From Phoma sp. XZ068 (Eukaryota; Ascomycota; Dothideomycetes; Pleosporales; Didymellaceae): a stretch of DNA of 64,000 nt. The stretch is from the NCBI GenBank assembly GCA_004835665.1, contig RBKR01000017.1:930001-994000 (forward strand). Reading direction: 5' to 3'. Below, piece after piece: positions 43,484 to 55,253 of this stretch. Each line of letters opens with the position of its first letter. The stretch's first letter is position 1. Below the pieces are notes generated by a model that made no database searches, was not told where the DNA came from, and saw only the letters and a list, made by a program, of their open reading frames with translations. The translations under genes and the position numbers were made by a program.

Positions 43484-43943
43484 CTTACGGCTAAGGTAAG
43501 CACTCCTCCTTCTTCTATACCTATACTTCTTTAGTATATACTAATACTAGATAGCAATACCAACTAAACATAAACAAGAGACAAGAGAAAAGAGAAGTAA
43601 AGTAAAGAAAAGAAAGAGAAGAGATATAGAATATATAGTATTACCCTCCTACCCACCCTAACTCCTTAATATTAATACTATTTTATATTACACTCCCCCT
43701 CTTATAACCTACGCACTGCTAGATCTACGCATGGCTGAGGTTAGCACCTTCCTTCTACTTCTATACCTGTACTTCTTTAGCGTGATACTAGTACTCTAAT
43801 AGCAATAATAAAAAGAAAAAGGTAAGGCACGGCAAGGGGAGGGAAGGCAAGGGAAGAGACACAGTGTGTGTGGTATTAAACTTTTATTCATCCTAGAACT
43901 CATTTCATATTGATATCGTTTCACATCATCCCCCTCTCATAAC
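43484..43943. repeat. Two decayed tandem copies of the argininosuccinate synthase 3' end
   Basis: The end of the synthase gene reads, on the plus strand, CTACGCACGGCTAAGGTTAG followed by ACTTCTTCAGCCTGATGCTC and AATAGCAATA. The same order recurs near 43716-43812 (GGCTGAGGTTAGCACC, ACTTCTTTAGCGTGATACT, AATAGCAATA) and near 43489-43560 (CGGCTAAGGTAAGCACTCC, ACTTCTTTAGTATATACT, GATAGCAATA). The adjoining 3' flank is copied too: GAGACACAGTGTGTGTGGTA in the genuine copy corresponds to GAGATATAGAATATATAGTA. Units are about 220-246 bp apart. Many differences are C to T or G to A. The copies cover about the last 25 codons plus the 3' flank and cannot make an enzyme. Confidence 0.75.
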
Positions 43944-45372
43944 CTACGCACGGCTAAGGTTAGCACCCTCCTCCTGCTTCTGCAGACCGTACTTCTTCAG
44001 CCTGATGCTCTGAATAGCAATAAAGCCCGTAGTATCCATGGGGCTGAAGTTATCCAGGGTATCCATCGACGCCTCCTCCTCGCTGTACAGCTTCTCGGTC
44101 TCGGAGCTGCGGCCGAGGACGTACGCGTTGCCCTTGTACAGGGTGAGGCGGACCTCGCCGTTGACGCGGCGCTGGGAGAAGAGCAGGGAGTTCTCGACGA
44201 ACTCGCGCTCAGGCGAGAAGTACATGCCGTTGTACAGCTGGTAGCTCCAGTTGTGCGAGACGAACTGGTCGCGCAGGTTGCGGACTTGGGTGTCCATGAC
44301 GAGGCCCTCGAGGTCGAGATGGGCGAGGCGGAGGACCGTCATGGCGGGCGAGTCGTAGCAGCCGCGGGACTTGAGGCCGATGAAGCGGTTCTCGACGATG
44401 TCGATGCGGCCGATGCCGTGCATGTGGCCGAGCTTGTTGAGCGCGACGAAGAGCTCGACGGACTCGGTGTAGGTCTTGTCGGGGGTGACGAGCTTGACGG
44501 GGACACCCTTCTCGAAGTGAAGAGTGATGTCGGTGGGCTTGTCGGGCGCGACAAGGGGCGACTGGGTCATGGTCCACATGTCATCGGGAGGGGAGACGTT
44601 GGGGTCCTCGAGGATGCCTGGGGTTGTTAGTCATGATAAAGGTTTGCGGACAAAAGACATACCAGCTTCGTAAGAGCAGTGAGCCAAGTTGGCGTCCATA
44701 CTCCACGGCTTAGCCTTGGTGGATGTGACGGGAATGCCGTGCTTCTCGGCATAGTCGAGCAGATCCTGCCTGCCCTTGAAGCGGTCGCAGAACTCGGGCA
44801 GCCTCCAGGGTGCGATGACCTTGATGGTGGGCTGGAGAGTGTAGAATGCGAGCTCGAAACGGACCTGGTCGTTACCCTTGCCGGTGCAGCCGTGGGAGAC
44901 AAAGTCGCAGCCTTCTTGCTGGGCAACTCGGATCTGTGCGCGGGCGATGACTGGGCGGGCCAGCGATGTGCCGAGGAGGTAGCGGCCCTCGTAGGTGGCA
45001 TTGCACTGGACGGCGCGGAAGCAGAGCTCCTCGACGAACTCCTTCTGCAGGTCGAGGATGACCATCTTCTTCGCGCCGATCTTGAGCGCCTTCTTCTCGA
45101 CCTCATCCCAGGGCTCCTCCTGGCCGACGTTGGCGAGGAAGCACACGACCTCATAACCCTCCTCTGTATGAAGTGTGAGTTGAGGCGCATGCACTCAATG
45201 TGGCATAGACGTACCGATCAGCCATTGCAGAATGGTGGAGGTGTCAAGGCCGCCTGTGAGTCAAGTTAGTCAACAATGCTCGTCATAGCAAGTACAGCTC
45301 AATGAAACCATTGAAGCGTGCAGTGGGCGAGATCATACCAGAGTAAGCCAAACAGACGCGTCCCTTAGCCAT
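43944..45372 (-). CDS. Argininosuccinate synthase
   Basis: Four exons (45372-45339, 45253-45215, 45163-44663, 44617-43944; introns 85, 51 and 45 bp) give 415 residues, the normal size. The first two exons are tiny (34 and 39 bp) and together encode the ATP-pyrophosphatase P-loop AYSGGLDTST at 9-18. Further signatures are [29 protein letters not shown] [16 protein letters not shown] (aspartate/citrulline site), [15 protein letters not shown] and [20 protein letters not shown]. The enzyme joins citrulline and aspartate with ATP in the cytosol to form argininosuccinate, the penultimate step of arginine synthesis. The gene is ARG1/arg-1 in other fungi. Two GCN4/CPC1-like sites lie near the start. 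Its own 3' end is duplicated downstream. Confidence 0.95.
45257..45263. promoter_or_regulatory. TGAGTCA site in intron 1 of the synthase gene
   Basis: A perfect match to the palindromic GCN4/CPC1 consensus TGASTCA lies just before the 3' splice site of the first intron. Arginine genes are under cross-pathway control in fungi. Function here is inferred, and a 7-bp match can occur by chance. Confidence 0.3.
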
Positions 45373-45413
45373 GATGTGTGATTTGAAAGTTGAAGTGGAA
45401 GGAAGAGTGGTGA

Positions 45414-45420
45414 GGAGTCA
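45414..45420 (-). promoter_or_regulatory. TGACTCC core upstream of the synthase start
   Basis: On the coding strand TGACTCC contains the TGACTC core bound by GCN4/CPC1, about 45 bases before the ATG. It may be within the transcript rather than the promoter. Weak evidence. Confidence 0.25.
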
Positions 45421-45872
45421 ATGGTTCAAATACGCTTTCGTCTGGAGCATAAATGCGGGCAGGTCGCACCGATAAGATAGAAAAGTTTGGTCCAAGCTTA
45501 TACGGGCCGATATCGCTTAGCGCACAACGCGCCCTGCAGAATGACGGTGAGCGCAAAACTTTGGATCGAACGTGTGGACTCTGAATGGCTAGCATCGGGT
45601 AATGTTCATAAAATACTGCTATTGTCCGGTCGTGGTATCACCAATGCCTCTATTCAACCCGCAATATGCCAAAGTCTCGCAAAGGGTACAAAATCACCCA
45701 CCCTTCGTGACTCAAAAGGTATCAAACTCAGAACAAATAACTGTGACGCTAATCCCCACGGTAAACGCCGCCGCAATGCGGAATGATACTGCGATATCCA
45801 AGTGTAGGCAATATAGGACAGAGAATCGAACTTGGTCGTGAATGTACTGAGAAGGGCCCGTAGCGCCGAAGC
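45421..45872. other. Intergenic, synthase promoter and DUB 3' flank
   Basis: About 450 bp between two minus-strand genes. No further gene is seen. Confidence 0.4.
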
Positions 45873-48800
45873 CTAGAAGGCGCCGCCTGCGACTCTTTCT
45901 CGTTCGTAAAAGACAATGTAAGCTCGCTCGTTCTGCAGGCGATCCTTGGGTTGGAGGTTGCCAGGCTCGAAGTCGACAAGTCGGTCATCATTAAACGATC
46001 GCCAACAGCCCCTAGCCTTGTCTTTGACGAATGCAGTGTAATGACCGCTCCCAAGAGTCGCGCCGATGTGGTGAATGACGGCGTATGCGTTGTAGACGTA
46101 CGGTCCGTTCATTGTAGGATCCGCTTTCAAGCCAGCCAGTTGAGCCGGGCCATCAGGAGCATTTCGTGAGATGTATGTTTCTTGTTCGGGTGTCATGGGC
46201 TGATCCATGAAAGGGCTCATATCAAGGCCTTGCAGCGGGAAGTTGATGGGAGTGCGTACTTTGCGAGCACTCTCGTTGTGCGATGCACTGAACCGCTTGA
46301 AGTGAACGACGAGCGTATCGGGTGCCCGTGTGATTGTGATCTTTTTGACGGCCTCGCGATCCTTCTTGCATCTGGGGCATCGCCAAAGTTCGTCTCCAGC
46401 CAAGCGCTCCGCGGCGCAGTATGATCGCAGACAGTCTCGTACGTCGCAGGCCTGGTCCCGTGGAATCTCCAAGCTAAGACTCCAGAAGGCCTCGTATGTT
46501 GTACTGGTGATGCCACAAGATTGGCAGGTTAGCTGCGAGGCGTGCTGGCCAGCAAACATGCCCCCAATAACGGACATGTCGCGATGCTGGTATCGTGCCC
46601 ATTCGATCTTGGCAGCATACTGTCGAGGGAACTGCTCTCTCTGCAGCTCCTGTTGCTCAGTGAGGGGCTGGAGAGGGGTCTTGTTCCAAGTTACGTTCAG
46701 ATCCTCGTGCATGAAGTCAAGAACAAACTCGAGGAACTCCTTAGCGTCTTGCTGCTGGTCGACACCCCACTGCGAGTTGAAATGACCGCAAATTCTCTGC
46801 CCTTCATTAGTACTGTTTTCTATAAGTTCATGTTCATATATACCCTGAATGTACTTGGGCGTACGGACGCAATATCGCCCTTAAACAGGTTTGATATCAG
46901 GGTCGCGTATGCCTCAGGTAAGATGCCCTTTGTTCCTTTCCAGTTCTCTCTTTGCAGGTCTCGGTTGTAGCGCCCCGTCAAGAATAAGTCAGAGAGCACC
47001 AGATGCCCACTTAGGCACTGCACAACCGAGTTCATGTAGCACGTGACTCCAAAATTGATCAGTCCAGTTTTGTGCATGCGGACGTTGGTGAAGTGTGGCT
47101 GCGAAATGTAGACCGGCGGTTGGTTGTTACGGCCCTGATGAGCAACTTGACGCTCGTGAACACCGCTATAGCTGACTCGAGGGACGGAAGGCGGTGGTCG
47201 CGATGGCGCAACGGGTATGGCTGGCGCGACGTACTGAGGTATCGGTGGCGGTCGTGGTGCTGCTTGCATCATGGATTGTCCTCCTTCAACATCAGGGAAT
47301 CGTCGTAGGAAATCCTCAGTTGTGCGGTAGAATGGTGACTCGGGCTCCTCGCCCTCCTCATCTGCAGGCGATTGCTCAACCACGGCTCGTCCCTTCCGTG
47401 CTTCCTCAAGCCATTTCTGCTCCTCCTCAGGATCCATGGGAACATACTCTCGTCTTCGACGTTGCAGGTTCAGTTTTGCAGCATGCGTCGCAGCAGGTGC
47501 TCGGCGAACGCCTCTGGTCCTTGTCTGGCCAGTAGCCAATAGCGCAGCAGTTGTTGACATTTTGAGAGCCTGAGGTCCTACCAAGTCGATCCAAGCATCG
47601 AGACCACCCTTCAATAAAATCGGCGGCCGTTTCAACGGCTTTTCAGTATTGAATTCATGCAATGTATCGTACAGACGCTTCAACGCTACCTCATCTTCTG
47701 TGCGGTTGTGTTTTGTGAGAAAATCCGTGTTCATCGTGGAGTCGTTGTAGTAAACAACTACATCATATTCGTGGCGCCGCTCAAACATGGCTTGTTCTTC
47801 ATCTGGCGAAATGATGAGGCGATCTGAGAGCTGCTCCGCGGAATCTCCGTCTTGCAATGTCGATGGCTCCAAACACATGACCGAGCGTTGGTAAACGTGA
47901 CCTGCGTCAAAAGCGGATCGCTCACGCACGTCAATAACTAACACATTGTACATGCGCAAGTAGTCGTAAAGCTTGGCTGCATCGATTTCGAGCTCTATAA
48001 CACCACTGACAGACCGTGTTCGTGGTGCTTGCGAACGAGCTTGCTGTGTGGGAAAGTAAGAATCCGATGTTCCGTTGGCGTTGGGTGCATGATTTGAGAT
48101 GCTTGATGCTGCTGCAATCGAGTTGCTGCGTCCGCCAGTGCCGTTCATACTGCGCGGTGTGCTTCGAGGGGGCGCGATGTTTGCTGGTAGCGAGATATTG
48201 CGCGCCGGACTGTAGGTCGGACTCGGCTCTTTGGGAAATGAAGCTGCCATAGCTGTGTCAAGCGGCAGCTTTGGTGGTAGTCGTGATGGGGGTGGTGGCA
48301 TGTCTCGAGGACCGACTAGACGGTTGGAGGCTTGGAAATCTGCAGGAGATGGCATTTTCACGGACAGGTCCTGGCTGGACCGAGCAGAGCTGGTGTCTAT
48401 TGAAGGACCAGCGCCTCGAAGCTTTGCAAACCGGTCGGCAAGGTCTCCATTGACGGATGATGAGTTCTGGTGGACGGCACGGCCATGTAGCGACTGTGGT
48501 TTAGGCTGTGGAATTGGCTTTCTCCGTGCAGGCTCAACTGATCCTGCTGGTGAAACTCGACCACCTGGTGCTGATGAGGGCACACTCGGCAGCATCAACT
48601 CATCGTCTCTTCTCGGCATAGCAGTACCGTTCCGCGAGTCCGGCCTCATGTAGGACGAAGCCGACTCGGATCTACTATGATGGGCGCCATTTCTGAGGTT
48701 GTCGTTCTTGATGATGTTCTTGATGCGCACGAACTGCTCCTCAGCCGATGATATTTCTTTCAAGAGGGCGTTGTAGTCACGGTGGGTCTGGCTGCGACTG

Positions 48801-49154
48801 CCAGCGATCTTGTCGTGGTAGTCGCCATGCTGGGGGATCGAAACGGCGACAATTTGGTAGGCGACGAGGTACTCCCAGTATGCGCCAGCAACAGGAGAGC
48901 GATTGCTGAGCATAAGTTTGGCTGAGGCGAAATGTTGCCTTGCATGGTCGAGGAGGAGCTTGATCTGCGCCAAGTCAGCGCCTATTACAGGTATACGTTC
49001 CCAAGATAGCCCTGCATACCGAATGCAATCTTAGACCCTCGACGGTCTCAGTCGCCGACCCCACAATCTCAGCGATGGGTGGATTGGAGCCGGCAGGGCT
49101 TCTCGACAGGCCTGCCCCATCGCTGCCGTGGGCGCCGTTGGCGTGGCCGTTCAT
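45873..49154 (-). CDS. DOA4/USP8-type ubiquitin C-terminal hydrolase
   Basis: Three exons (49154-49020, 48964-46844, 46796-45873; introns 55 and 47 bp) give 1059 residues. An N-terminal helical USP8-dimerisation-like region (about 35-135) is followed by Ser/Pro-rich disorder. A rhodanese-like domain (about 366-490) includes LYDYLRMYNVLVIDVRERSAFDAGHV. The USP catalytic domain (about 680-1052) has Cys687 in NFGVTCYMNSVVQCL, QQQDAKEFLEF, two CxxC zinc pairs (CQSCG, CPRCK) and His1004 in GSGHYTAFVKD. The rhodanese-USP order is that of yeast Doa4/Ubp5 and USP8. It removes ubiquitin from cargo at endosomes before multivesicular-body sorting. The divergent neighbour is VPS27, which acts in the same pathway. 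Confidence 0.93.
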
Positions 49155-49705
49155 TTGGCGGGGTGGTGGGGAATCCGGGGGCGGCAAGGGAGCAGCTGCA
49201 CTCTTTACCGCACTCTATACTCTGGGCAGCTCGCGCATGTCGGACGCAGCGGACTGGTTGTGTGGGGCGCTCGCGTGTGAGTGAGGTAGATGACGGTGCG
49301 TCGCTGGCTATATGTGTGCCCAACTGGCGGGGCTGGTGCTCGACTGACACCGTGGCTCGTTGCTATGGCGGCGGTACTGTGTTGCAGAATCGTGTCTTCG
49401 GGCAGACTCGTCCAGCGAGGGTGTGCGAGGGGGCGAGGGGGCGAGGGTGCGCGGTGTTTGAGGGGCGTCGGTGAAGTGTGGCGCATGTCGAGGTGCGCAT
49501 GTCGAGGCTCCGGCTACAGGCGTCATCGCTGCTGGCCAAGGCCGCAGCTACCTGAGCATCCCTCGACCACCAGCGCCGCACCACATCCGCCATATACCAT
49601 AGTGAACTCTTGGTCCCGCAGTAGGAGCTGCATATGATAGTACAAAAGCCAGATCGGTGACACAACAACCACAATCAACACCGTAGCCGCGCGCATTCAC
49701 ACACC
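49155..49705. promoter_or_regulatory. Shared divergent promoter of DOA4-like and VPS27 genes
   Basis: 551 bp lie between the two ATGs, which point away from each other. Both 5' UTRs and both promoters must fit here. I see no clear TATA box. Open frames in it are short and lack domains. Confidence 0.6.
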
Positions 49706-52176
49706 ATGGCGGGCTGGTTCGGGTCGTCTACCAACAGCGCGCTCGACGAGCAGATTGAGCGCGCCACAACCTCGAGCTTGTACGTGGAAAAGGGCTGTGG
49801 GTGAAGCTGTAGTGTCTTTTGCTAATGCAGCGCAGAGAGGACATGCCCCTCAACCTCGAGATCTCCGACGTGATTCGGTCCAAGACAGTGCAGCCTAAAG
49901 ATGCCATGCGCTCGTTGAAGAAGCGGATAGGGAACAAGAACCCCAATGTCCAGCTGGCGGCTCTTAATGTATGTTTAACTGGCACTACGATATACACACA
50001 CGCTGACTGCGCCAGCTCACAGACACCTGCGTCAAGAACGGTGGCGCCCACTTCATCCAAGAGATAGCGTCGCGTGAGTTCCTCGATAACATGACCTCCC
50101 TCATGAAGGCGCCCGGTGGCCTCGCTGCGAATCACGACGTACGGAACAAGATGCTGGAGCTTATACAATCCTGGGCCACCGCGGCAGAAGGGCGCGGCAA
50201 TCTAGGCTATATCAACGAGGTCTACCGGAGCTTGCAGCGAGAGGGGTACCACTTCCCACCCAAGGAGAACATCTCAAGCAGCATGCTCGACAGCAGCGCA
50301 GTATGTCTGCCCCGACAAATCCCATACAATCGATACTAACAAGCTGCAGCCTCCAGAATGGACAGACTCGGACGTCTGCATGCGATGTCGCACGCCCTTT
50401 ACCTTCACGAACCGCAAGCATCACTGCCGGAATTGTGGCAACGTCTTCTGTGGCGCCTGCTCGAGCAACAACATCCCCCTCCCACATCTTGGTATCATGG
50501 ATCCAGTACGAGTCGACGATGGCTGCCATGCAAAGCTCACCGACCGATCGCGAGGAACACCAGCGCCACCCAGGTTCGATGCGCCCAAGCCGAACAAAAC
50601 ACTTTACCAGGGCTCGATGGAGCCGCGCAATCCGCGTGTTGAGGACAGCTTCGATGCAGACCTGAAGAGAGCTCTGGAGATGAGCTTGGAGGATGCAAAG
50701 GGCAACAGCACGTCTGGGTTCGTGTCACAAGCGCAGCTGAAGTCATCGAAGCCTAATGGCACAACAAAAAAGCCAGAGCCAGAGGAAGAGGAGGATGCTG
50801 ATCTGAAAGCCGCTATTGCAGCTTCTCTGGCCGACATGGAAGAGCAGAAGAAGAAATACGCCACAAACTTCCGCCAACAGGCGACCAACATCTCAAATGG
50901 GACACCCTTTGTTGCGCCCAAGAACGACTACGAGCTCACCCCAGTAGAGGCCGAGAACATCAACCTTTTCTCGACACTAGTGGACCGACTGCAACATCAG
51001 CCGCCTGGCGCCATATTGCGCGAGCCTCAGATACAGGAGCTGTATGAGAGCATAGGGAAGCTGAGACCGAAACTTGCTCGCACATACGGCGAGACTATGA
51101 GCAAGCACGGTATGTACAATTCCGCGTCGTAGAAACTTTGACTAATTTGTGTAGAAACGCTACTCGACCTCCACGCCAAGCTGTCCACTGTTGTCCGTTA
51201 CTATGATCGCATGCTCGAGGAGCGCCTGTCCAGCACCTATACGCAAGCGAATGCTATGTACGGCATGCCTCGTCCCACCTCCAATGTCTATCCTCAGATA
51301 CCCTCTGCCGCACCCGCGTATCAAGGCAGCGAGAACTACTACTCAAGTAGCGCAGCCCCTTCAGATCCGTACGGGCGACCGCAGCAAAGCTATCAGTCAC
51401 AACCGCAGCAGCCGTACCCCCAGTTCGATCAGCGAGCACCGCCGCAGTCGTACGCTTCGCCGCACGACCAATACCAGCAACCGCAGCAACCGCAGCAACC
51501 ACAGCAATCACAGCAGCCACAGCAGCCGTCACAGCCATACCCAAACCTGGCCTCGTATAGCGGCGGAGCAGCACAGCAACGACCACCCAGCACATCCTAC
51601 CAGCAGCCGCCGTCACCACAACTACAGCGCCAAGTCTCGAACCCATACCCGCCACAGCCTACCCCCAGCTACCCTCCCCAGGCAACACCCTCGAATGTGT
51701 CTGAATCTGAGAGCGCAAACTACTACTACGGCGACAGCGCCCCCGCACCCATCCAGCGCACACAAAGCTACACGTCGCAACCACCGCAATCCTCCTCACC
51801 ACAGATGTACAACCGCGCTCCACCCCAACAAGCGCCCATCTCACCTCCCGCACAGCCAGCGACAGCGTGGCAAAACCCTCCCTACCCACGCGAGAACGCG
51901 CCGCCACAACACCAAGCGCCACCGCAGCATCAGGCGCCACAGCAGCAGCATTCCCAACCGCCTCCCCCGCAGGCTCCGCAACAACAAGCTCCCCCTCAGC
52001 AACACTGGCAACAACCACCCCAACAAGCTCCAGCCCAGCCCCCGCAGCAGCAGCAGAGTAACTGGAATCCCGCAACGCCCTACGCGATGGGCGGCTACGG
52101 CCCGGAGAGTTTCCCCGCTGCGCCGCAAGCAGCGCCCGTGCAGCAGAGGGCTGATGAGCCACTGATTGATTTGTAG
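49706..52176 (+). CDS. VPS27: VPS27, ESCRT-0 subunit (VHS-FYVE-UIM protein)
   Basis: Five exons (49706-49779, 49836-49968, 50016-50300, 50350-51109, 51155-52176; introns 45-56 bp) give 757 residues. Domains in order are as follows. VHS (about 1-145) begins [20 protein letters not shown] and includes [21 protein letters not shown] (about 165-230) has [13 protein letters not shown] and FCGAC. Two UIMs are [15 protein letters not shown] (about 266) and [16 protein letters not shown] (about 313). A helical GAT/core region (about 350-450) follows. A very long Gln/Pro-rich tail ends in EPLIDL, a clathrin-box-like end. The protein binds PI3P and ubiquitinated cargo on endosomes and recruits ESCRT-I. 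In FYVE the position usually held by a Cys in VRVCDGC is Asp (VRVDDGC), so one zinc ligand seems missing. Confidence 0.95.
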
Positions 52177-53229
52177 AGAGAGCATGTCTGGATTGCTGTT
52201 TGAAGGGTTTGGGGGTGGGAACGTGTTACGCAGTAGAGGCAATAGGCTGCCAAGTTAGGATGCAGAATCAGTAGTGGCAGGATTAGTCGTAGTGGTAGTA
52301 GTGGTAGTAGTAGTTAAAGTGCAATAAGAGCATCCCACCCCTTATTCATCTTTTTCGTATTGCATTGCAATGCTGAAGAAGTGATTCGTGCTGCCCATGT
52401 TTGTCTTTCGATTGTGCTCGCCACTATTCTAGTCGTAGTATTCGGACTGAGTAGATAGAGATAGATACATTGATAGGTAGACGGATAATTTCCAATGCGA
52501 CGGGACTTGCGAATTCGGATCACAGAAATTACAATACGCACAGGACACTGAGCTATACGTCATTATATCAATTTCTATTTGACGAAGAGTTCCTGGCTTA
52601 TTAACACCCTGTGGAAACCAATCAGCCTGCACTCGAACCGGGATATTCTACGCTCGGGAAACGAAAAGGAGGATGGGTTTGATACGTTTACTGTTGTTGG
52701 TGTGGTGTGGTGTGGTATAGTATGTATAGCATATATATTTCAGTTCAGTTCAGTTCAGTTCAGTTTGGTGTTGGTAAATAAAAAGTACACGAATCCAACC
52801 CAATATCCTAAACTTTCCATCTCCAATCTCCACATCTTCACACCGTCAAAGCGAGAAGTATATACAACCATCAACACCAAACTCCAAACGCACCCGCGCT
52901 CTCAACCAACGCGTAAATTGTATGTATGTATGTATGTACGACAACGATGACAACGACGAGCTGATGCAGATATGCGAATATTGCGTGCTTGCTTGCTTAT
53001 ACTTATTTTCAAATGGCGAGGGAGAGTCATTCACTCATCAAGGCATTGCATTGCATTGCATTGCGCCCTGTCTTGTCTTATCTTTTTGATCGGCCGTGGC
53101 AGGATTCATCGATCCATTTCAACTCGCGGCTCGGCAACCTCCTTGCGGATGGGGGGATAGTATCTACTACCAGTTCACCAGCCGTTCACCAGGGGTGTTA
53201 CGACTAGTTCACCAGTAGTACATTACGGC
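52177..53229. other. Convergent 3' flanks with microsatellites
   Basis: About 1.05 kb between the ends of VPS27 and the glycosyltransferase gene. It contains GTAGTGGTAGTAGT, TTCAG, TATG and CATTG short tandem runs. No gene is supported. Confidence 0.45.
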
Positions 53230-55253
53230 TCAGACAAACTCAGGCCAGTAGTTGTACGGCGCCAGATTCGGACCCGTCCACTTCTCGCCATACGGATTCG
53301 TGCGTGACCGCGCGAAGAAGCCGTCTTGTGCGTGTTCGAGGATGGATATCCAGGATGAGGGTTCGGGGTGCTTGAGCCACTGCATTCGTTAGTATATGAT
53401 CTCGTTTACATTGATTGGATGGGGTGAGGTTGCACGTGGGGACCACGTGGGGTGGAGCTAGGGGATGCAGGGACGGGTTGCGGGGTTGGAGTGGCGAATG
53501 TTAGAATCTGCGAGGGGCTTACCTGGTTGTGGATGTGGTATGTCCAGGATCCGCGGAAGAAGTTTTCGAGGGTGCGGTTGTTGGGGGGGAATTTGTCTTC
53601 TTCGAATTTGTAGTTTGCTACGACGCCGGCTTTGCGTAGCTCGGCCTCTTCGTCGAGCGTGGCTTGGAAGGAGTCGGCGTGCTCGCCCTTTGCGGGAGTG
53701 GCAGCGGCAGATGCAGGAACGTCTTCCTCGTCTTCGTGGCCACGGGTCTTCAGCTCCTTGCGCTGCGCTTTGTCTAGGTCGATGGGCGCGAGTTGGGGAC
53801 CGTCGTAGCTCTCCCATTCGTCCTTGAGCGAGCCCTTCCTGCCCTTGAAGGCGGCGCCGTAGTCGCGGAGGCAGGGGACGGTGCAGCGGCCCTCGCGGTC
53901 CCAGTTGAACTCGGTCCAGATGGGGTCGAATGCGCCAGTCTCAAGCATCAGGAATTCTTGATCACGGCCGTCCTTCCAAGCCATACGGCCAAGGACTCGC
54001 GGGTGGAAGTTGACGCCCATGCGAATGCCGCCGTAGAGGAGGTAGGACGAGAGTGACGAATTGGCTGTGAGCGACATGATGGCAGTGTTGTAGTCGCCGG
54101 GGTGGGGATGCGCGGCCCATCGTTCGGCAAAGGCGTGCTCTTTGGGCAGGAGGAGAGGTCGCATATCCCGTAGCATGAGCACATCCATATCGAAGTATGC
54201 GCCGCCGTGGATATGCAAGACAATGAATCGCACGGCATCTGAGACAGCGACAGGCAGGAACGTCATCTGTTTCGGGGTGAGCACAAGCCACTGCTGGCCG
54301 TTCTTGTCCTCGATAATGTTCTCGGCCAGGACCTTCTCTCCGTCGGCATTGGGGCGTCCAGGTGTGCTGTAGTATCCAAAGCCGTTCCTGTCCTCGTCGT
54401 CCTTGGGCAGGGGAATGCGCTTGGGGAAGTTCCAGGCTTTCAGGACAACGTCGCCACGCTCGACCAGGGGCAGGAAGCGAGCGAAGAGGGCGTCCTTGGT
54501 CATCATGTTCTTGACCGCATTCGGGTTCTTGTCGCTGTCGAGCCACAGCCACAGACGGGAGCATGCGAGGTTCTGGGTGTACAGGTAGCTCTTGATGAAG
54601 ACCTCGACTCGCCATGTGGCTGGGCCGGTCCAGTAGACGTGGTAGGGGATGATGGGTCCTGGGCAGGTGCCAATAGCCGATCCGTTCGCAGCGATTGCCT
54701 CCTTGACGGGCACGTAGCTCTTCAGGGTGTTGCCGTGTCCATCTGCGTCGACGTACTCAGCGTTGCGCGGGTCCTGGGCGCTTGCGCGGGCGGGCTCGGC
54801 AGGCAGCTTGTAGTAGCGGTGCTCGTCGTCGGCGAAGAACTTGAGGCAGTCGAAGACGTTCCTCATCTTCTCAATGCCATTGTACGTGCCCCGGCACTCC
54901 TCGACCAGCATGTGCAGATCAGCCTCGGTGTCGACGTGGGGGCGGGGGCCCATGTAGTCGTCCTTGACCTTGACGGCGGTCACGGGGCGGTTGAAGACAT
55001 TGGCGTGCGGGTTGATGGTGACGGTCTTGGTGGTGCCGGCGAACTTGACCTGGACGCCTGACTTGGTTGTCTTGATCAGCTCCGTTGGCCCAGCCTTGTC
55101 GAGAAAGGCAGGAATGCCCAGTTTGCCCTTGGTAGCAACACTGGGGTCGCTCACCAGGTTTATGAGGCCGAAGATGGTCGCGTACAGCAGCGCCGCCAGC
55201 GTGAGGTTCTTCAACAGGGTGAAGGCCGCCCGCACTTTCGATCCCTCGGCCAT
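53230..55253 (-). CDS. GT32-type glycosyltransferase with DXD motif
   Basis: Two exons (55253-53523, 53379-53230) with a 143-bp intron, the longest in the window, give 626 residues. ATG 55253. Residues about 10-33 (FTLLKNLTLAALLYATIFGLINLV) form a signal anchor, so this is a type II Golgi-like membrane protein. The lumenal domain has YHVYWTGPATWRVEVFIKSYL, SRLWLWLDSDKNPNA and VSDAVRFIVLHIHGGAYFDMDVLMLRDMRPLL, the sugar-binding DXD block in which the metal/nucleotide-sugar ligand is DMD. GT32-like enzymes such as OCH1 relatives add mannose or other sugars in the Golgi; donor and acceptor are not evident. A charged region near residues 490-540 looks like a disordered loop. The end, YGEKWTGPNLAPYNYWPEFV, comes from the short last exon. 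Confidence 0.85.

Noticed and set aside
44253..45269. Plus-strand open frames of 125 and 196 aa
   Set aside because: Antisense shadows of argininosuccinate synthase exons.
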